A stretch of DNA of 26,833 nucleotides from Flemingiibacterium sp045586505 (GTDB lineage: Bacteria > Bacillota > Clostridia > Oscillospirales > CAG-272). The notes under the pieces are model-generated. The model did no database searches, was not told where the DNA came from, and saw only the letters and a program-made list of their open reading frames with translations. Both the position numbers and the translations under genes were made by a program. The stretch lies in NCBI GenBank assembly GCA_045586505.1, contig JAZNAL010000009.1, forward strand, positions 1-26,833. The letters run 5' to 3'. Within the stretch, counting starts at the first letter, position 1. The number at the start of each line of letters is the position of its first letter. This document shows positions 13,716 through 22,574 of this stretch, piece after piece.

Positions 13716-15263
13716 TTATTTTGCGTAATCGATAGCACGGGATTCGCGGATCATGTGAACCTTGATCTGACCCGGATACTGAAGCTCCGCTTCGATCTTC
13801 TTGACGATCTCGCGGGCGATGACCACCATCTGCTCGTCATTGACCTCCTCGGGCTTGACGGCGATGCGGATCTCTCTGCCTGCCTGGATCGCAAATGACT
13901 TGTCCACGCCGGGGAAGCTGTAGGTAATCTCCTCAAGCTTCTGGAGGCGCCTGATGTAGTTTTCGAGGTCCTCGCGTCTTGCACCGGGACGTGCCGCGGA
14001 GATGGCGTCGGCAGCCTGAACGATGATCGCGGTGATGGTCTGCGGTTCAACGTCGTTGTGATGCGCTTCGATGGCGTGAAGGACGTCCTTGTTTTCCTTG
14101 AATTTCTTACAGATATCAACACCCAACTGTACATGAGAGCCTTCGATCTCCTGTGTGAGTGCCTTGCCGATATCGTGGAGAAGACCTGCGCGCTTTGCGA
14201 GAGTGCTGTCAACACCCAGTTCATCAGCGATCATGCCGGAGAGGAGTGCGACCTCGATGGAGTGATCCAGCACGTTCTGACCGTAGCTGGTACGGAAGCG
14301 GAGTCTTCCGAGGAGCTTGATAAGGTCAAGACTGAGACCGTGAATGCCGGTGGCGTAGGTTGCACGCTCACCCGCCTGCTTGATCATCGCATCTACATCA
14401 CGCTTAGCTTTTTCGACCATTTCTTCGATGCGTGCGGGATGGATACGACCGTCTGCGATGAGCTTTTCCAGTGCGATACGCGCCACCTCGCGGCGAACGG
14501 GATCGAAGCTCGAAAGAGTGATTGCTTCGGGGGTATCGTCGATGATGAGGTCAACGCCTGTCATCGCTTCGATTGCGTGAATATTGCGTCCCTCACGACC
14601 GATGATTCGGCCCTTCATTTCATCGTTGGGCAGTGCCACAACGGAAACAGTGGTTTCGGTGACAGTCTCGGAAGCACAGCGCTGAATAGCCAGCGATAGG
14701 ATATTCTTCGCTCTGACGTCTGCCTCCTCCTTGAACTGCTGCTCATATTCGATGAGCTTCTGCGCGGTTTCGTGCTTGACCTCATCGTCAATACGGGATA
14801 CGATCTGTGCCTTGGCTTCCTCTGCGGTAAGACCTGCGATTTTTTCGAGAGTTTCAAGGTGTTTTGCCTTGATCTCCTCGATCTCGGCTCTGATATCGTC
14901 GCATTCCTTCAGCTTTTTGTTGAGAGTTTCTTCCTTATTCTCGAGATTCTCGATCTTGCGGTCGATCTGCTCTTCCTTCTTGGTAACACGCTGCTCCATC
15001 TTGGAGATCTCGGAGCGGCGCTCCTTGATCTCACGCTCGGCGTCGTTACGCTGACGCAGAATTTCTTCCTTCGCCTCGATGAGAGCTTCCTTTTTCTTGT
15101 TCTCGGCGGTGCGTTCGCCGTCTTCGATAATCTTTCTTGCCTGTTCCTCGGCGGAACCGATTTCAGCTTCGCCGACCTTTTTTCTGTATGTTATACCGAA
15201 AAACACGCCCAGTGGCAAGCATACCACTGCGGTGATTACAACACCAATAATAATTTCTAGCAA
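13716..15263 (-). CDS. rny: ribonuclease Y
   Basis: A membrane-anchored endoribonuclease that starts mRNA turnover in many Firmicutes. The order is: N-terminal membrane helix (about 3-25), a long charged coiled coil (about 35-185), a KH RNA-binding domain with GRIIGREGRN (218-227), and an HD domain with LDHSIEVALL (His about 334) and LLHDIGKA (His363-Asp364). I chose the TTG at 15261-15263: AAGGAGGTG lies 9-11 nt upstream and the resulting 515 residues fit the family (B. subtilis about 520). The frame stays open to 15344, but that extension has no ribosome binding site. It is monocistronic. Confidence 0.95.
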   Translation of the reverse strand: MLEIIIGVVITAVVCLPLGVFFGITYRKKVGEAEIGSAEEQARKIIEDGERTAENKKKEALIEAKEEILRQRNDAEREIKERRSEISKMEQRVTKKEEQIDRKIENLENKEETLNKKLKECDDIRAEIEEIKAKHLETLEKIAGLTAEEAKAQIVSRIDDEVKHETAQKLIEYEQQFKEEADVRAKNILSLAIQRCASETVTETTVSVVALPNDEMKGRIIGREGRNIHAIEAMTGVDLIIDDTPEAITLSSFDPVRREVARIALEKLIADGRIHPARIEEMVEKAKRDVDAMIKQAGERATYATGIHGLSLDLIKLLGRLRFRTSYGQNVLDHSIEVALLSGMIADELGVDSTLAKRAGLLHDIGKALTQEIEGSHVQLGVDICKKFKENKDVLHAIEAHHNDVEPQTITAIIVQAADAISAARPGARREDLENYIRRLQKLEEITYSFPGVDKSFAIQAGREIRIAVKPEEVNDEQMVVIAREIVKKIEAELQYPGQIKVHMIRESRAIDYAK

Positions 15264-15400
15264 TGTACAGAACACCTCCTTATTCTTTGAAGTTCTGAAA
15301 GTTTGATTTTTTATAAATGCAATTATTCCAAAACCAAGCGGCACCTTCCATCACAAGGTACAACTTCGGCAGTATAGATATAATAATCACACATACATAT

Positions 15401-15429
15401 ATTTTATACAAAAATCAAGCATATGTCAA
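15401..15429 (-). promoter_or_regulatory. promoter of rny
   Basis: Minus-strand TTGACA (15424-15429), 17-bp spacer, TAAAAT (15401-15406). The leader is about 130 nt long; only a weak hairpin (ACCTT/AAGGT near 15345-15362) was seen in it. Confidence 0.82.
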
Positions 15430-15569
15430 GGGGAAAAACGTAAATTTCTTTAATTTTTGAAAAAATTCTGAGCGTAATGTGCGTTTCGTGTGAAAACTGC
15501 GCTACATAATCAGCGCGGGGTGCGGAATCTGATAAACGCATTTTACATCAAATGAATAGCTAACATAAT
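15430..15569. other. intergenic region without recognised gene
   Basis: It lies between the rny promoter and the thiI terminator. It holds a small hairpin (GCGCT/AGCGC, about 15498-15516) and AT-rich sequence. No open frame with a ribosome binding site, no promoter, and no repeat shared with the rest of the window was found. Confidence 0.5.
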
Positions 15570-15617
15570 AAAACGGGCACACGGCAGAATGAGCATACAT
15601 TGCCGTGTGTCCGTTTT
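15570..15617 (-). terminator. terminator of the activase-cca-thiI operon
   Basis: A 17-bp stem with one wobble pair: AAAACGGGCACACGGCA (15570-15586) against TGCCGTGTGTCCGTTTT (15601-15617), 14-nt loop. It lies 12 nt after the thiI stop, with T-rich sequence following on the minus strand. Confidence 0.88.
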
Positions 15618-15629
15618 GTGATATTCTGT

Positions 15630-16808
15630 TTACTCGTCTATACGGATATTGTAGGTGTTCAGTGTTTCGAATGCTTCATCGCAGAGGGCGGCAAAGTCGA
15701 GCTTTGCTTCCTCGGCGAGTACGTCTTCAAGGTCGGGACGGGTCTTGGGATGGCGGGGAGTGAAAACGGTACAGCAGTCCTCATACGGGAGGATGGAGGT
15801 CTCAAATGTGCCGATCTTGCGTGCGATGGTGACGATCTCCTCCTTGTCAAGACCGATGCAGGGGCGGTAAACGGGCATGTTCACCGCGTGGTCCGTGACT
15901 TCGATAGCCTTCATGGTCTGACTTGCCACCTGCGCAAGGCTTTCGCCGGTGATAAGCGCGTGGCAGTTGTTGCGGCGTGCAACACGCTCTGCCAGCGTCA
16001 TCATGTAACGGCGCAGAAGCAGAGTGAAATAATCTTCGTTGCAGGCACGGCGAAGCTCCTCCTGGATGTGAGTCAGCGAGATTACATGGAACTTGATGTG
16101 GGTGGTGTATTCGCAAAGCAGACGTGCAAGCTCCATTACCTTCTCACGTGCGCGCTCGGAGGTGTAGGGGAAGCTTTCAAAGTGGAGCGCCTCCAGCGTA
16201 ACACCGCGCTTTGCAAGCATATATCCCGCAACGGGGCTGTCGATACCGCCTGAAAGAAGCAAAAGCCCCTTGCCGCTTGAGCCAGGCGGCATACCGCCCG
16301 CGCCCTTGATGCCACCGGCGTGCAGATATGCACCGCGCTCACGGATCTCGACTCTGACGGTGACCTCGGGATTGTTTACATCGACCTTAAGCCTGGGGCA
16401 GGCTTCCAGCACTGCACCGCCCACCTCACGCATAAGCTCGGGGGATTTCAAGGGGAAGGATTTGTCACTGCGGCGTGCGTCTGCCTTGAAGGTGCGTGCA
16501 CCGACAAGGAACTGCGGCAGATATTCCTTCGCCGCCGCCTTTATGGCTTCGATATTCTTTTTTACTACCACTGCGCGCTCGATTGTGACGATGCCGAATA
16601 CCTTTTTGGTGTATTCGAGGGCGAGATCAAGATCGCAGTCGTCGTTTTTTGGCTCTATATAGATAGTACTCTGTGCGTAGTTTACATCAAAATCGCCCGC
16701 ACGCTTGACTCTGGTACGAAGCTCCTTCATCAGCAGATTTTCAAAGTAAGAACGGTTGGCGCCCTTTAAGATAAGCTCGCCGTATTTACAGAGAAGCACT
16801 TCTTTCAT
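15630..16808 (-). CDS. thiI: tRNA 4-thiouridine synthetase
   Basis: A cytoplasmic enzyme that adenylates U8 of tRNA and inserts sulfur donated by a cysteine desulfurase. The 392 residues comprise an N-terminal ferredoxin-like/THUMP region (about 1-165) and a PP-loop ATPase domain with LLLLSGGIDSPVAGYM (SGGIDS at 186-191). It ends soon after ILPYEDCCTVF and lacks the rhodanese domain of the enterobacterial protein, as is usual in Firmicutes. It is the last gene of the operon, 4 nt after cca. A cysteine desulfurase that could supply sulfur lies at 23835-25010 in the next operon upstream. Confidence 0.96.
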   Translation of the reverse strand: MKEVLLCKYGELILKGANRSYFENLLMKELRTRVKRAGDFDVNYAQSTIYIEPKNDDCDLDLALEYTKKVFGIVTIERAVVVKKNIEAIKAAAKEYLPQFLVGARTFKADARRSDKSFPLKSPELMREVGGAVLEACPRLKVDVNNPEVTVRVEIRERGAYLHAGGIKGAGGMPPGSSGKGLLLLSGGIDSPVAGYMLAKRGVTLEALHFESFPYTSERAREKVMELARLLCEYTTHIKFHVISLTHIQEELRRACNEDYFTLLLRRYMMTLAERVARRNNCHALITGESLAQVASQTMKAIEVTDHAVNMPVYRPCIGLDKEEIVTIARKIGTFETSILPYEDCCTVFTPRHPKTRPDLEDVLAEEAKLDFAALCDEAFETLNTYNIRIDE

Positions 16809-16812
16809 AATG

Positions 16813-18066
16813 TTATGTCGTTTCCTTTCGATTTATCAGTCTGTGGGCGGCACTTTTCAGTGACTCGGCGTCATTTGACACCTCACCGTCGATAACGAGG
16901 TCAAGCAGATGGTCAAGCATTACGCCGATCTCGCGCGGCACAGCTCCCATTGAAAAGAGGTCGCCGCCGCTTATTTTAAGCTCGCTTTGAGTACAGCATT
17001 CGCCGCTGTCAATCACCACTGTAAGTGTGTCGAGTGCTGACGCATCACGCTCCGAGCGGGCGATGCCGAGGCGGATTACATCCGCGGCGGCGTGGGCACC
17101 GATGTCGCGGCACAGGCGCTTGATGTCGGCGGGGGTATCAAGTGCGTCATGAAGATGATATAGCAGATTTTCGGTATGCTTTCGCGTTTTGTTGTCAAGG
17201 CGAAGATTCACGAATCCGCCGTTTATGTGCTTGGGGGAGATATCGGAGAGGAGCGCCGCCAATTTAAGCGGAAATGGAGCGTCTCCGAGACTTTGTATAT
17301 ATTCTGCGGATCTGATGACTGTATCGTCAGGGAGTAGGGGGAAAAGATCCTCGATTATCGGATGAAACTCGCGTATTATACGCGGTGCGGCTTTGCCGCA
17401 GAGCAGCTTTTCAAGCTCCGCGGTTATGCGCTCTCGGGAAATGTGGACAAGCAGTCCGCGCAGCTCAAGTGCGGCGTTTGCGGTCTGCTCCTCGATCTCA
17501 AAATCCAAGACCGAGGCAAACCTGAGTGCCCGCAGTATACGCAGTGCATCCTCACTGAAGCGCATTTTGGGATCGCCGACACAGCGCAAAACCTTGTTTT
17601 CAAGGTCACGTGTACCGCCGTGGAGATCGATGAGTCCGTCATCCGGCGAGTACGCCATGGCGTTCACGGTGAAATCCCGTCTGGCAAGATCGCAGTCGAC
17701 GGTGTCGTGAAAATCCACCACCGCAGGGTGACGGTGATCAACATATGCCTCATCGGAGCGGAAGGTGGTGACCTCGATGGGCATATGCTCACGTACCACG
17801 GTTACAGTACCGTGCATAAGCCCTGTCGGGTAAGCCTCAAAGCCGTCCTCTGCCGTGAATATTTCAAGGATGCTTTCGGCGCGGCAGTTGGTAGTAACGT
17901 CCCAGTCGTTGGGTGTCCGACCCAGCAGAGCGTCTCGGACGCATCCGCCCACAACGTATGACTGCCCTTTGTTAAACTTCCCGTCTCGGACGATCTCATA
18001 ACGGCTGATAACATCCATTACTGCCCGTACATATTCCGGAATTTCGATCACAATACCGCTTTTCAT
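16813..18066 (-). CDS. cca: CCA-adding enzyme / tRNA nucleotidyltransferase
   Basis: A class II nucleotidyltransferase that builds or repairs the tRNA 3' CCA end. The 417 residues carry YVVGGCVRDALLGRTPNDWDV, with the metal-binding pair D54 and D56. RRDFTVNAMAYSP (about 129-141) and the RNA-binding region (DALRILRALRFASVLDFEIE) follow. Three tRNA genes in this window encode CCA, so the enzyme may mostly repair. It overlaps the stop codon of the 18063-19364 gene by an ATGA junction and is followed by thiI after 4 nt. Confidence 0.93.
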   Translation of the reverse strand: MKSGIVIEIPEYVRAVMDVISRYEIVRDGKFNKGQSYVVGGCVRDALLGRTPNDWDVTTNCRAESILEIFTAEDGFEAYPTGLMHGTVTVVREHMPIEVTTFRSDEAYVDHRHPAVVDFHDTVDCDLARRDFTVNAMAYSPDDGLIDLHGGTRDLENKVLRCVGDPKMRFSEDALRILRALRFASVLDFEIEEQTANAALELRGLLVHISRERITAELEKLLCGKAAPRIIREFHPIIEDLFPLLPDDTVIRSAEYIQSLGDAPFPLKLAALLSDISPKHINGGFVNLRLDNKTRKHTENLLYHLHDALDTPADIKRLCRDIGAHAAADVIRLGIARSERDASALDTLTVVIDSGECCTQSELKISGGDLFSMGAVPREIGVMLDHLLDLVIDGEVSNDAESLKSAAHRLINRKETT

Positions 18067-19364
18067 ACGGTTACCGGTTCTTTTGCGGGCTTCTTTGAAG
18101 GTTCGGCGTCGGCATTTCCCGATGCCATCTGCTCACGTGCCACGGATAGCATCAGCTTGATGCGGTTTTCCTGATTTACACGAGTGGCACCGGGGTCGTA
18201 GTCGATGGGGACGATGTTGGATTCGGGATGAAGCTCGCGCAGACGGCGTATCATACCCTTGCCCACTATGTGGTTTGGCAGACAGCCGAAGGGCTGTGCA
18301 CAGACAATATTGCCGTAACCGCCCTCAATAAGCTCCAGCATTTCAGCGGTGAGAAGCCAGCCCTCACCCATCTTACAGCCGTAGCCCTCGATGCCGTATA
18401 TAAGCTCGCGCAGATGGGAGTAAGCCGTTGGGGGATTAAAGGCGCTTTTTGCCTTAACTGCTTCGATTATTATCTCCTCAATGCCCGAGAGGTAGTCAAA
18501 GAGTGCCTTACAGAACATGAATTTTGCTTTACTTCCGCCGTAGAGCTTGATATCCTCAATACGGTTGTCGACCTTAAAGAGAATAAAGCTCATCAGCCCC
18601 GGAACATTGACCTCACAGCCCTCTGCGGCGAGAAATTCTTCAAGATGATTGTTGGCAAGAGACGAGAATTTCACATATATCTCGCCCACAATGCCCACCT
18701 TGACGCATTTTCTCGTGCGGTCAACGGGAACTGCGGCAAAATCCGCGGTGATACGCTCCATATACGAGCGCATAGCGCTTTTTGCGAAGCCTTTTCCGTG
18801 CTCAAACTCTGTAACAAGGTCGCTTGCCCACTTGTCAACAAGCGCATCGGCGGTCCCCGGCGTTGTTTCGTAGGGGCGCACCTGGTTTGCAAGCAGCATG
18901 AGCAGATCACCGTAAGCCATGGCGGCAATAAGACGGCGCACAAGTCCGAAGGTGAGCTTGAATCCGCTGTTTTTTTCAAGTCCCGAGAGATTCAGTGAGA
19001 TTACGGGGACAAATTCAAGCCCCGCCTTTTTAAGTGCCTTACGAAGCAGGTGTATATAGTTTGACGCACGGCATCCGCCGCCCGTCTGGGTTATGACAAG
19101 AGCAACCTTATGGATGTCGTATTTTCCGCTCTGAAGTGCATCGATCATCTGACCGATAACAAGGAGTGCGGGATAGCAGGTATCGTTGTGGACATATTTC
19201 AGACCGCATTCCACCACACTTCTGCCCTCGTTTTTGAGCAGCTCTATATTATAACCCTCATTTTTGAAAACTCGTATGAGAAGCTTGAAGTGGTTGGAGA
19301 GCATATTGGGCACAAGGATGGTGTAATCCTTGCGCATCGCTTTTGTAAATTCCACGCGTTCCAT
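18063..19364 (-). CDS. 2-hydroxyacyl-CoA dehydratase (HGD-D)-like protein, partner of the activase
   Basis: It resembles the C-terminal dehydratase-like part of large acyl-CoA dehydratase activase-related proteins of Clostridia. Those proteins hold iron-sulfur clusters and pass low-potential electrons with ATP, but the reaction of this subgroup is not established. The 433 residues from the chosen start hold conserved cysteines near C53, C63 and C98 (VVECGLKYVHNDTCYP, QTGGGCRASNY) and later YGIEGYGCKMGEGW and VCAQPFGCLPNH. I chose the ATG in the TAATG junction with the upstream gene; an in-frame ATG 33 nt earlier lies inside that gene. In many relatives this domain is fused to the activase, so here a fusion is split into two coupled genes. 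Confidence 0.82.
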   Translation of the reverse strand: MERVEFTKAMRKDYTILVPNMLSNHFKLLIRVFKNEGYNIELLKNEGRSVVECGLKYVHNDTCYPALLVIGQMIDALQSGKYDIHKVALVITQTGGGCRASNYIHLLRKALKKAGLEFVPVISLNLSGLEKNSGFKLTFGLVRRLIAAMAYGDLLMLLANQVRPYETTPGTADALVDKWASDLVTEFEHGKGFAKSAMRSYMERITADFAAVPVDRTRKCVKVGIVGEIYVKFSSLANNHLEEFLAAEGCEVNVPGLMSFILFKVDNRIEDIKLYGGSKAKFMFCKALFDYLSGIEEIIIEAVKAKSAFNPPTAYSHLRELIYGIEGYGCKMGEGWLLTAEMLELIEGGYGNIVCAQPFGCLPNHIVGKGMIRRLRELHPESNIVPIDYDPGATRVNQENRIKLMLSVAREQMASGNADAEPSKKPAKEPVTV

Positions 19365-22294
19365 TACGCTCTTGCCTCTCTTTCTTTTGCTTCGCATGCC
19401 GCGAACAGACTGCGAAGTCTTATCTTGACCGCGCCGAGATTGGTGATCTCGTCGATCTTTATTTGAGTGTAGATCTTGCCTTCATCCTCGAGTATGGAGC
19501 GCACCTCATCCGTGGTAATGGCATCCACGCCGCAGCCGAAGGATACCAGCTGAACAAGGTTCATGTCATCCTTGTCTCCGATATACTTTGCCGCCGCATA
19601 GAGGCGTGAATGGTACGTCCACTGATTGAGGACGTTCACCTTGAATCTGTCTACGTGATGGCTCACAGCGTCCTCAGTAACTACCACAGCGCCGCATTCG
19701 CAGATGAGGCGGTTGATGCCGTGGTTTATTTCTGGGTCTACGTGATAAGGTCTGCCCGACAGCACGATGATGGGCATATTTTTCTCCCGTGCAAGTCTTA
19801 TAAACTCCTCGCCCTTTTCACGCACGCGCATAAGGAACGCATCGCGCTCGGCGTATGCCGCCGCGCAGGCTTTTTTGACCTCGCCCTTATCAAGTCCCTC
19901 GAAGTACTTTGACAGGATCTCGTATATCTTCACCGCGAAATCCTTTGGACGGTGAATACCGATGTAATCCTGGATAAACCTAACGCCGCCGCGAAGTCTC
20001 GGTACGTTTGCGCCGATGACCTCGGGATAGTAGGCAACGACGGGGCAGTTGTAGTGATTGTCGCCCAGCTTCTCATTGAAATTGTAGGTCATGCAGGGGT
20101 AGAATATAGCGTCAACTCCCTCATCTATCAGCGCCTCGATGTGACCGTGGAGCAGCTTCGCGGGGAAGCACACGGTGTCGGAGGGGATGGTCTGCTGACC
20201 GCGCAGATACAGCTTTCGGTCGGAGCGGGGGGACATGACCACCTCGAAGCCGAGCCTTGTGAAGAATGCGTGCCAGAAAGGCAGCATTTCGTACATATTG
20301 AGTCCCATGGGAAGTCCGATGCGCGCGCGGGGCTTTTCGGGCTTCGCGGTATAGGAGTTAAGCAGTGACAGCTTGTACTCGTACAGGTCGTGATACTCTA
20401 TGGCGCCGCCCCGTGCGGTGGGACGCTCACAGCGATTGCCGCCGATGAATTTTCTGCCTCCGTCAAAGGTGTTGACGGTGAGTCGGCAGTGGTTTTCGCA
20501 CAGACCGCAGGTGGTGACCTTTACATCGTGCTTGAAATTTGAAAGCTTTTCGGCATCAAGTAAGGTGGATGTGCCCACAGAGCAGTCCTTGGCGTAGATC
20601 GCCGCACCGTATGCGCCCATAAGTCCCGCGATGTTGGGGCGAACCACATTTCTGCCGATCTCCTTTTCAAAGGCGCGGAGTACAGCGTTATTTAAGAAGG
20701 TTCCGCCTTGTACCACAATATGTTCGCCAAGATCGTCGGGACCGGATGCGCGGATGACCTTGTAAAGCGCATTCTTAACGACGGAAATGGAAAGTCCCGC
20801 CGAGATGTTGTCAACTGTGGCACCGTCCTTCTGCGCCTGCTTGACTGAGGAGTTCATAAATACCGTACAGCGCGAGCCGAGGTCAACGGGTGCCGCCGCG
20901 AACAGTCCTTCCTTGGCAAAATCGGCGATATCCTCGCCAAGTGCGCCTGCGAAGGTCTGGAGGAATGAGCCGCATCCGGAGGAGCAGGCTTCGTTTAAGA
21001 AAATATTGTCGATGGCGCCGTTTCTTATCTTGAAGCATTTGATATCCTGACCGCCGATGTCGATGATGAAATCAACGCCTGGCATGAATTTCTTTGCCGC
21101 GAAGAAGTGCGCCATGGTCTCAACGATGCCGCCGTCAACGGCAAAGGCGTTTTTGACGATTTCCTCACCGTAGCCGGTGACCGCAGATCCTGTGATCCTG
21201 ATGCTCGGATATTTCGCGTAGAAATCTATCAGGAATTCGCGGATGATCGGCACGGGATTGCCGTTATTGGGGCGGTAGAGAGAGCAGAGAATGTCACCCT
21301 CCTCACTCATTGCCACAACCTTGACAGTGGTGGATCCCGCATCGATACCTATGTATGCATTGCCCGAATATTTTTCGGGGTCGGCGTATTCTACCTTATC
21401 TGCCGCGTGACGGGCTTCAAATTCGTCAAATTCCGCCTGCGAGCAAAAGAGCGGAGGACAGGAGAGATAACGTCCTTCGGTACGATAGCCGGCAATGCGC
21501 TCTACTGCCTCACCGAGTGTTGCGCGGTCACTGCTGAGATCGGCACCGAATGCCGCGCCGATCGCCACAAAGTAAAGTGAATTTTCGGGGCAGATACCCG
21601 TGAGTCCCAGGGATTTGTCAAAGGCGCTTCGCAGTCCGTCCATAAAAGTGAGCGGACCTCCGAGGTACACTACCTTGCCCTCAATGGGGCGGCCTTGTGC
21701 CAGACCTGCGATGGTCTGATTTACCACAGCATAGAAAATACTTGCGGCGATGTCCTCCTTCTTCGCGCCCTGATTGATAAGCGGCTGGATGTCGCTTTTT
21801 GCGAATACGCCGCATCTGGAGGCTATTGTGTAGATCTTTTCACAGCCGTGGGAGAGATCGTTAAGATCGTCGGGGGTGATGGCGAGCAGGGTCGCCATCT
21901 GGTCGATGAACGCACCCGTACCTCCGGCGCAGGAGCCGTTCATACGAACCTCCATGGTGCCGTCAAGATACAGTATCTTGGCATCCTCGCCGCCAAGCTC
22001 TATTACCACATCGGTTTCGGGAATGAGACGCTTTACCGCGAGACGGGTAGCGTACACCTCCTGCACGAATCCGATGCCGCTTGCCTCCGCCATACCCATA
22101 CCCGCGGAGCCGGAAACGGAGAGCACCGCGTCGCGTGCGCCCGGAACCTCGGCAAGCAGTGTGCGCAGAAGCTCCACCGTTGATTCGGTGATCTGTGCGA
22201 AGTGGCGCTTGTAGGATTTATATATGATTTTATTTTCGTCGTCAAGCACTACGCATTTGAGCGTGGTGGAACCGACGTCGAGTCCGATCCTCAT
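19364..22294 (-). CDS. double-domain acyl-CoA dehydratase activase (BcrAD/BadFG ATPase) with DUF2229-like region
   Basis: An ATPase of the ASKHA fold that in studied relatives uses ATP to drive an electron from a shared [4Fe-4S] cluster into a dehydratase or reductase. The 976 residues contain two such domains. The first begins MRIGLDVGSTTLK and has C122 (NGSCAGGTGAF) and C161 (SRCGVFAKSD). The second begins about 313 (AYIGIDAGSTTVK) with C437 and C441 (NEACSSGCGSF) and C476 (SRCTVF). A DUF2229-like part follows (about 655-780; RIGLPMGLNMYEM, DTVCFPAKLLHGH, AIFYPCMTYNFN). The last 200 residues include VVTEDAVSHHVD. It is the first gene of the four-gene operon. No acyl-CoA substrate genes are nearby. 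Confidence 0.9.
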   Translation of the reverse strand: MRIGLDVGSTTLKCVVLDDENKIIYKSYKRHFAQITESTVELLRTLLAEVPGARDAVLSVSGSAGMGMAEASGIGFVQEVYATRLAVKRLIPETDVVIELGGEDAKILYLDGTMEVRMNGSCAGGTGAFIDQMATLLAITPDDLNDLSHGCEKIYTIASRCGVFAKSDIQPLINQGAKKEDIAASIFYAVVNQTIAGLAQGRPIEGKVVYLGGPLTFMDGLRSAFDKSLGLTGICPENSLYFVAIGAAFGADLSSDRATLGEAVERIAGYRTEGRYLSCPPLFCSQAEFDEFEARHAADKVEYADPEKYSGNAYIGIDAGSTTVKVVAMSEEGDILCSLYRPNNGNPVPIIREFLIDFYAKYPSIRITGSAVTGYGEEIVKNAFAVDGGIVETMAHFFAAKKFMPGVDFIIDIGGQDIKCFKIRNGAIDNIFLNEACSSGCGSFLQTFAGALGEDIADFAKEGLFAAAPVDLGSRCTVFMNSSVKQAQKDGATVDNISAGLSISVVKNALYKVIRASGPDDLGEHIVVQGGTFLNNAVLRAFEKEIGRNVVRPNIAGLMGAYGAAIYAKDCSVGTSTLLDAEKLSNFKHDVKVTTCGLCENHCRLTVNTFDGGRKFIGGNRCERPTARGGAIEYHDLYEYKLSLLNSYTAKPEKPRARIGLPMGLNMYEMLPFWHAFFTRLGFEVVMSPRSDRKLYLRGQQTIPSDTVCFPAKLLHGHIEALIDEGVDAIFYPCMTYNFNEKLGDNHYNCPVVAYYPEVIGANVPRLRGGVRFIQDYIGIHRPKDFAVKIYEILSKYFEGLDKGEVKKACAAAYAERDAFLMRVREKGEEFIRLAREKNMPIIVLSGRPYHVDPEINHGINRLICECGAVVVTEDAVSHHVDRFKVNVLNQWTYHSRLYAAAKYIGDKDDMNLVQLVSFGCGVDAITTDEVRSILEDEGKIYTQIKIDEITNLGAVKIRLRSLFAACEAKEREARA

Positions 22295-22365
22295 CTATGT
22301 TATTCTCCTTTATATTGGCAGTTATCAGGAAGGAACATGTCAGTCTGAAAATAAATATACAGTAT

Positions 22366-22394
22366 ATTATAGCACATAAAAAATCTATGTGCAA
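22366..22394 (-). promoter_or_regulatory. promoter of the activase operon with internal dyad (candidate operator)
   Basis: Minus-strand TTGCAC (22389-22394), 17-bp spacer, TATAAT (22366-22371) with TG one base before it. A perfect inverted repeat GCACATA-N7-TATGTGC (22372-22392) fills the spacer and reaches into the -35, the position expected of a repressor site. The leader before the start codon is about 65 nt and has AAAGGAG 10 nt from the ATG. Confidence 0.8.
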
Positions 22395-22511
22395 TACTTA
22401 GAGTGTAAATAATTGTGAGCATTTTCACCAAATTCCGCACAATGTGTGCTGAACAAAACAGCGTGGTGACGCTTTGCGTATTATTGGAATGAAAATATGA
22501 AATACAATTAC
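22395..22511. other. intergenic region without recognised gene
   Basis: It lies between the activase-operon promoter and the proA terminator. Two short hairpins (GCACA/TGTGC near 22437-22449; AGCGT/ACGCT near 22461-22474) are present. No promoter, ribosome binding site or open frame of note was found. Confidence 0.5.
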
Positions 22512-22538
22512 AGGGCGCTCTGAAACCGAACGCCCTGG
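22512..22538 (-). terminator. weak terminator after proA
   Basis: CAGGGCG pairs with CGCCCTG around a 13-nt loop, followed on the minus strand by a T-rich but interrupted run (TAATTGTATTTC). It lies about 37 nt after the proA stop. Confidence 0.55.
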
Positions 22539-22574
22539 ATGCACATGCTTTTGTTTTTGCGTAGATGACGTGGG

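Noticed and set aside
15264..15344. N-terminal extension of ribonuclease Y to 15344
   Set aside because: A strong AAGGAGG lies just before the TTG at 15263, and the shorter protein matches the family length and its N-terminal membrane anchor.
15600..16253. Long plus-strand open frame opposite thiI
   Set aside because: It is antisense to a clear ThiI and has low-complexity, family-free sequence and no promoter or ribosome binding site of its own. The same holds for the frames at 17362-17961, 18228-18998, 19952-20368, 14058-14699 and 23140-23838.
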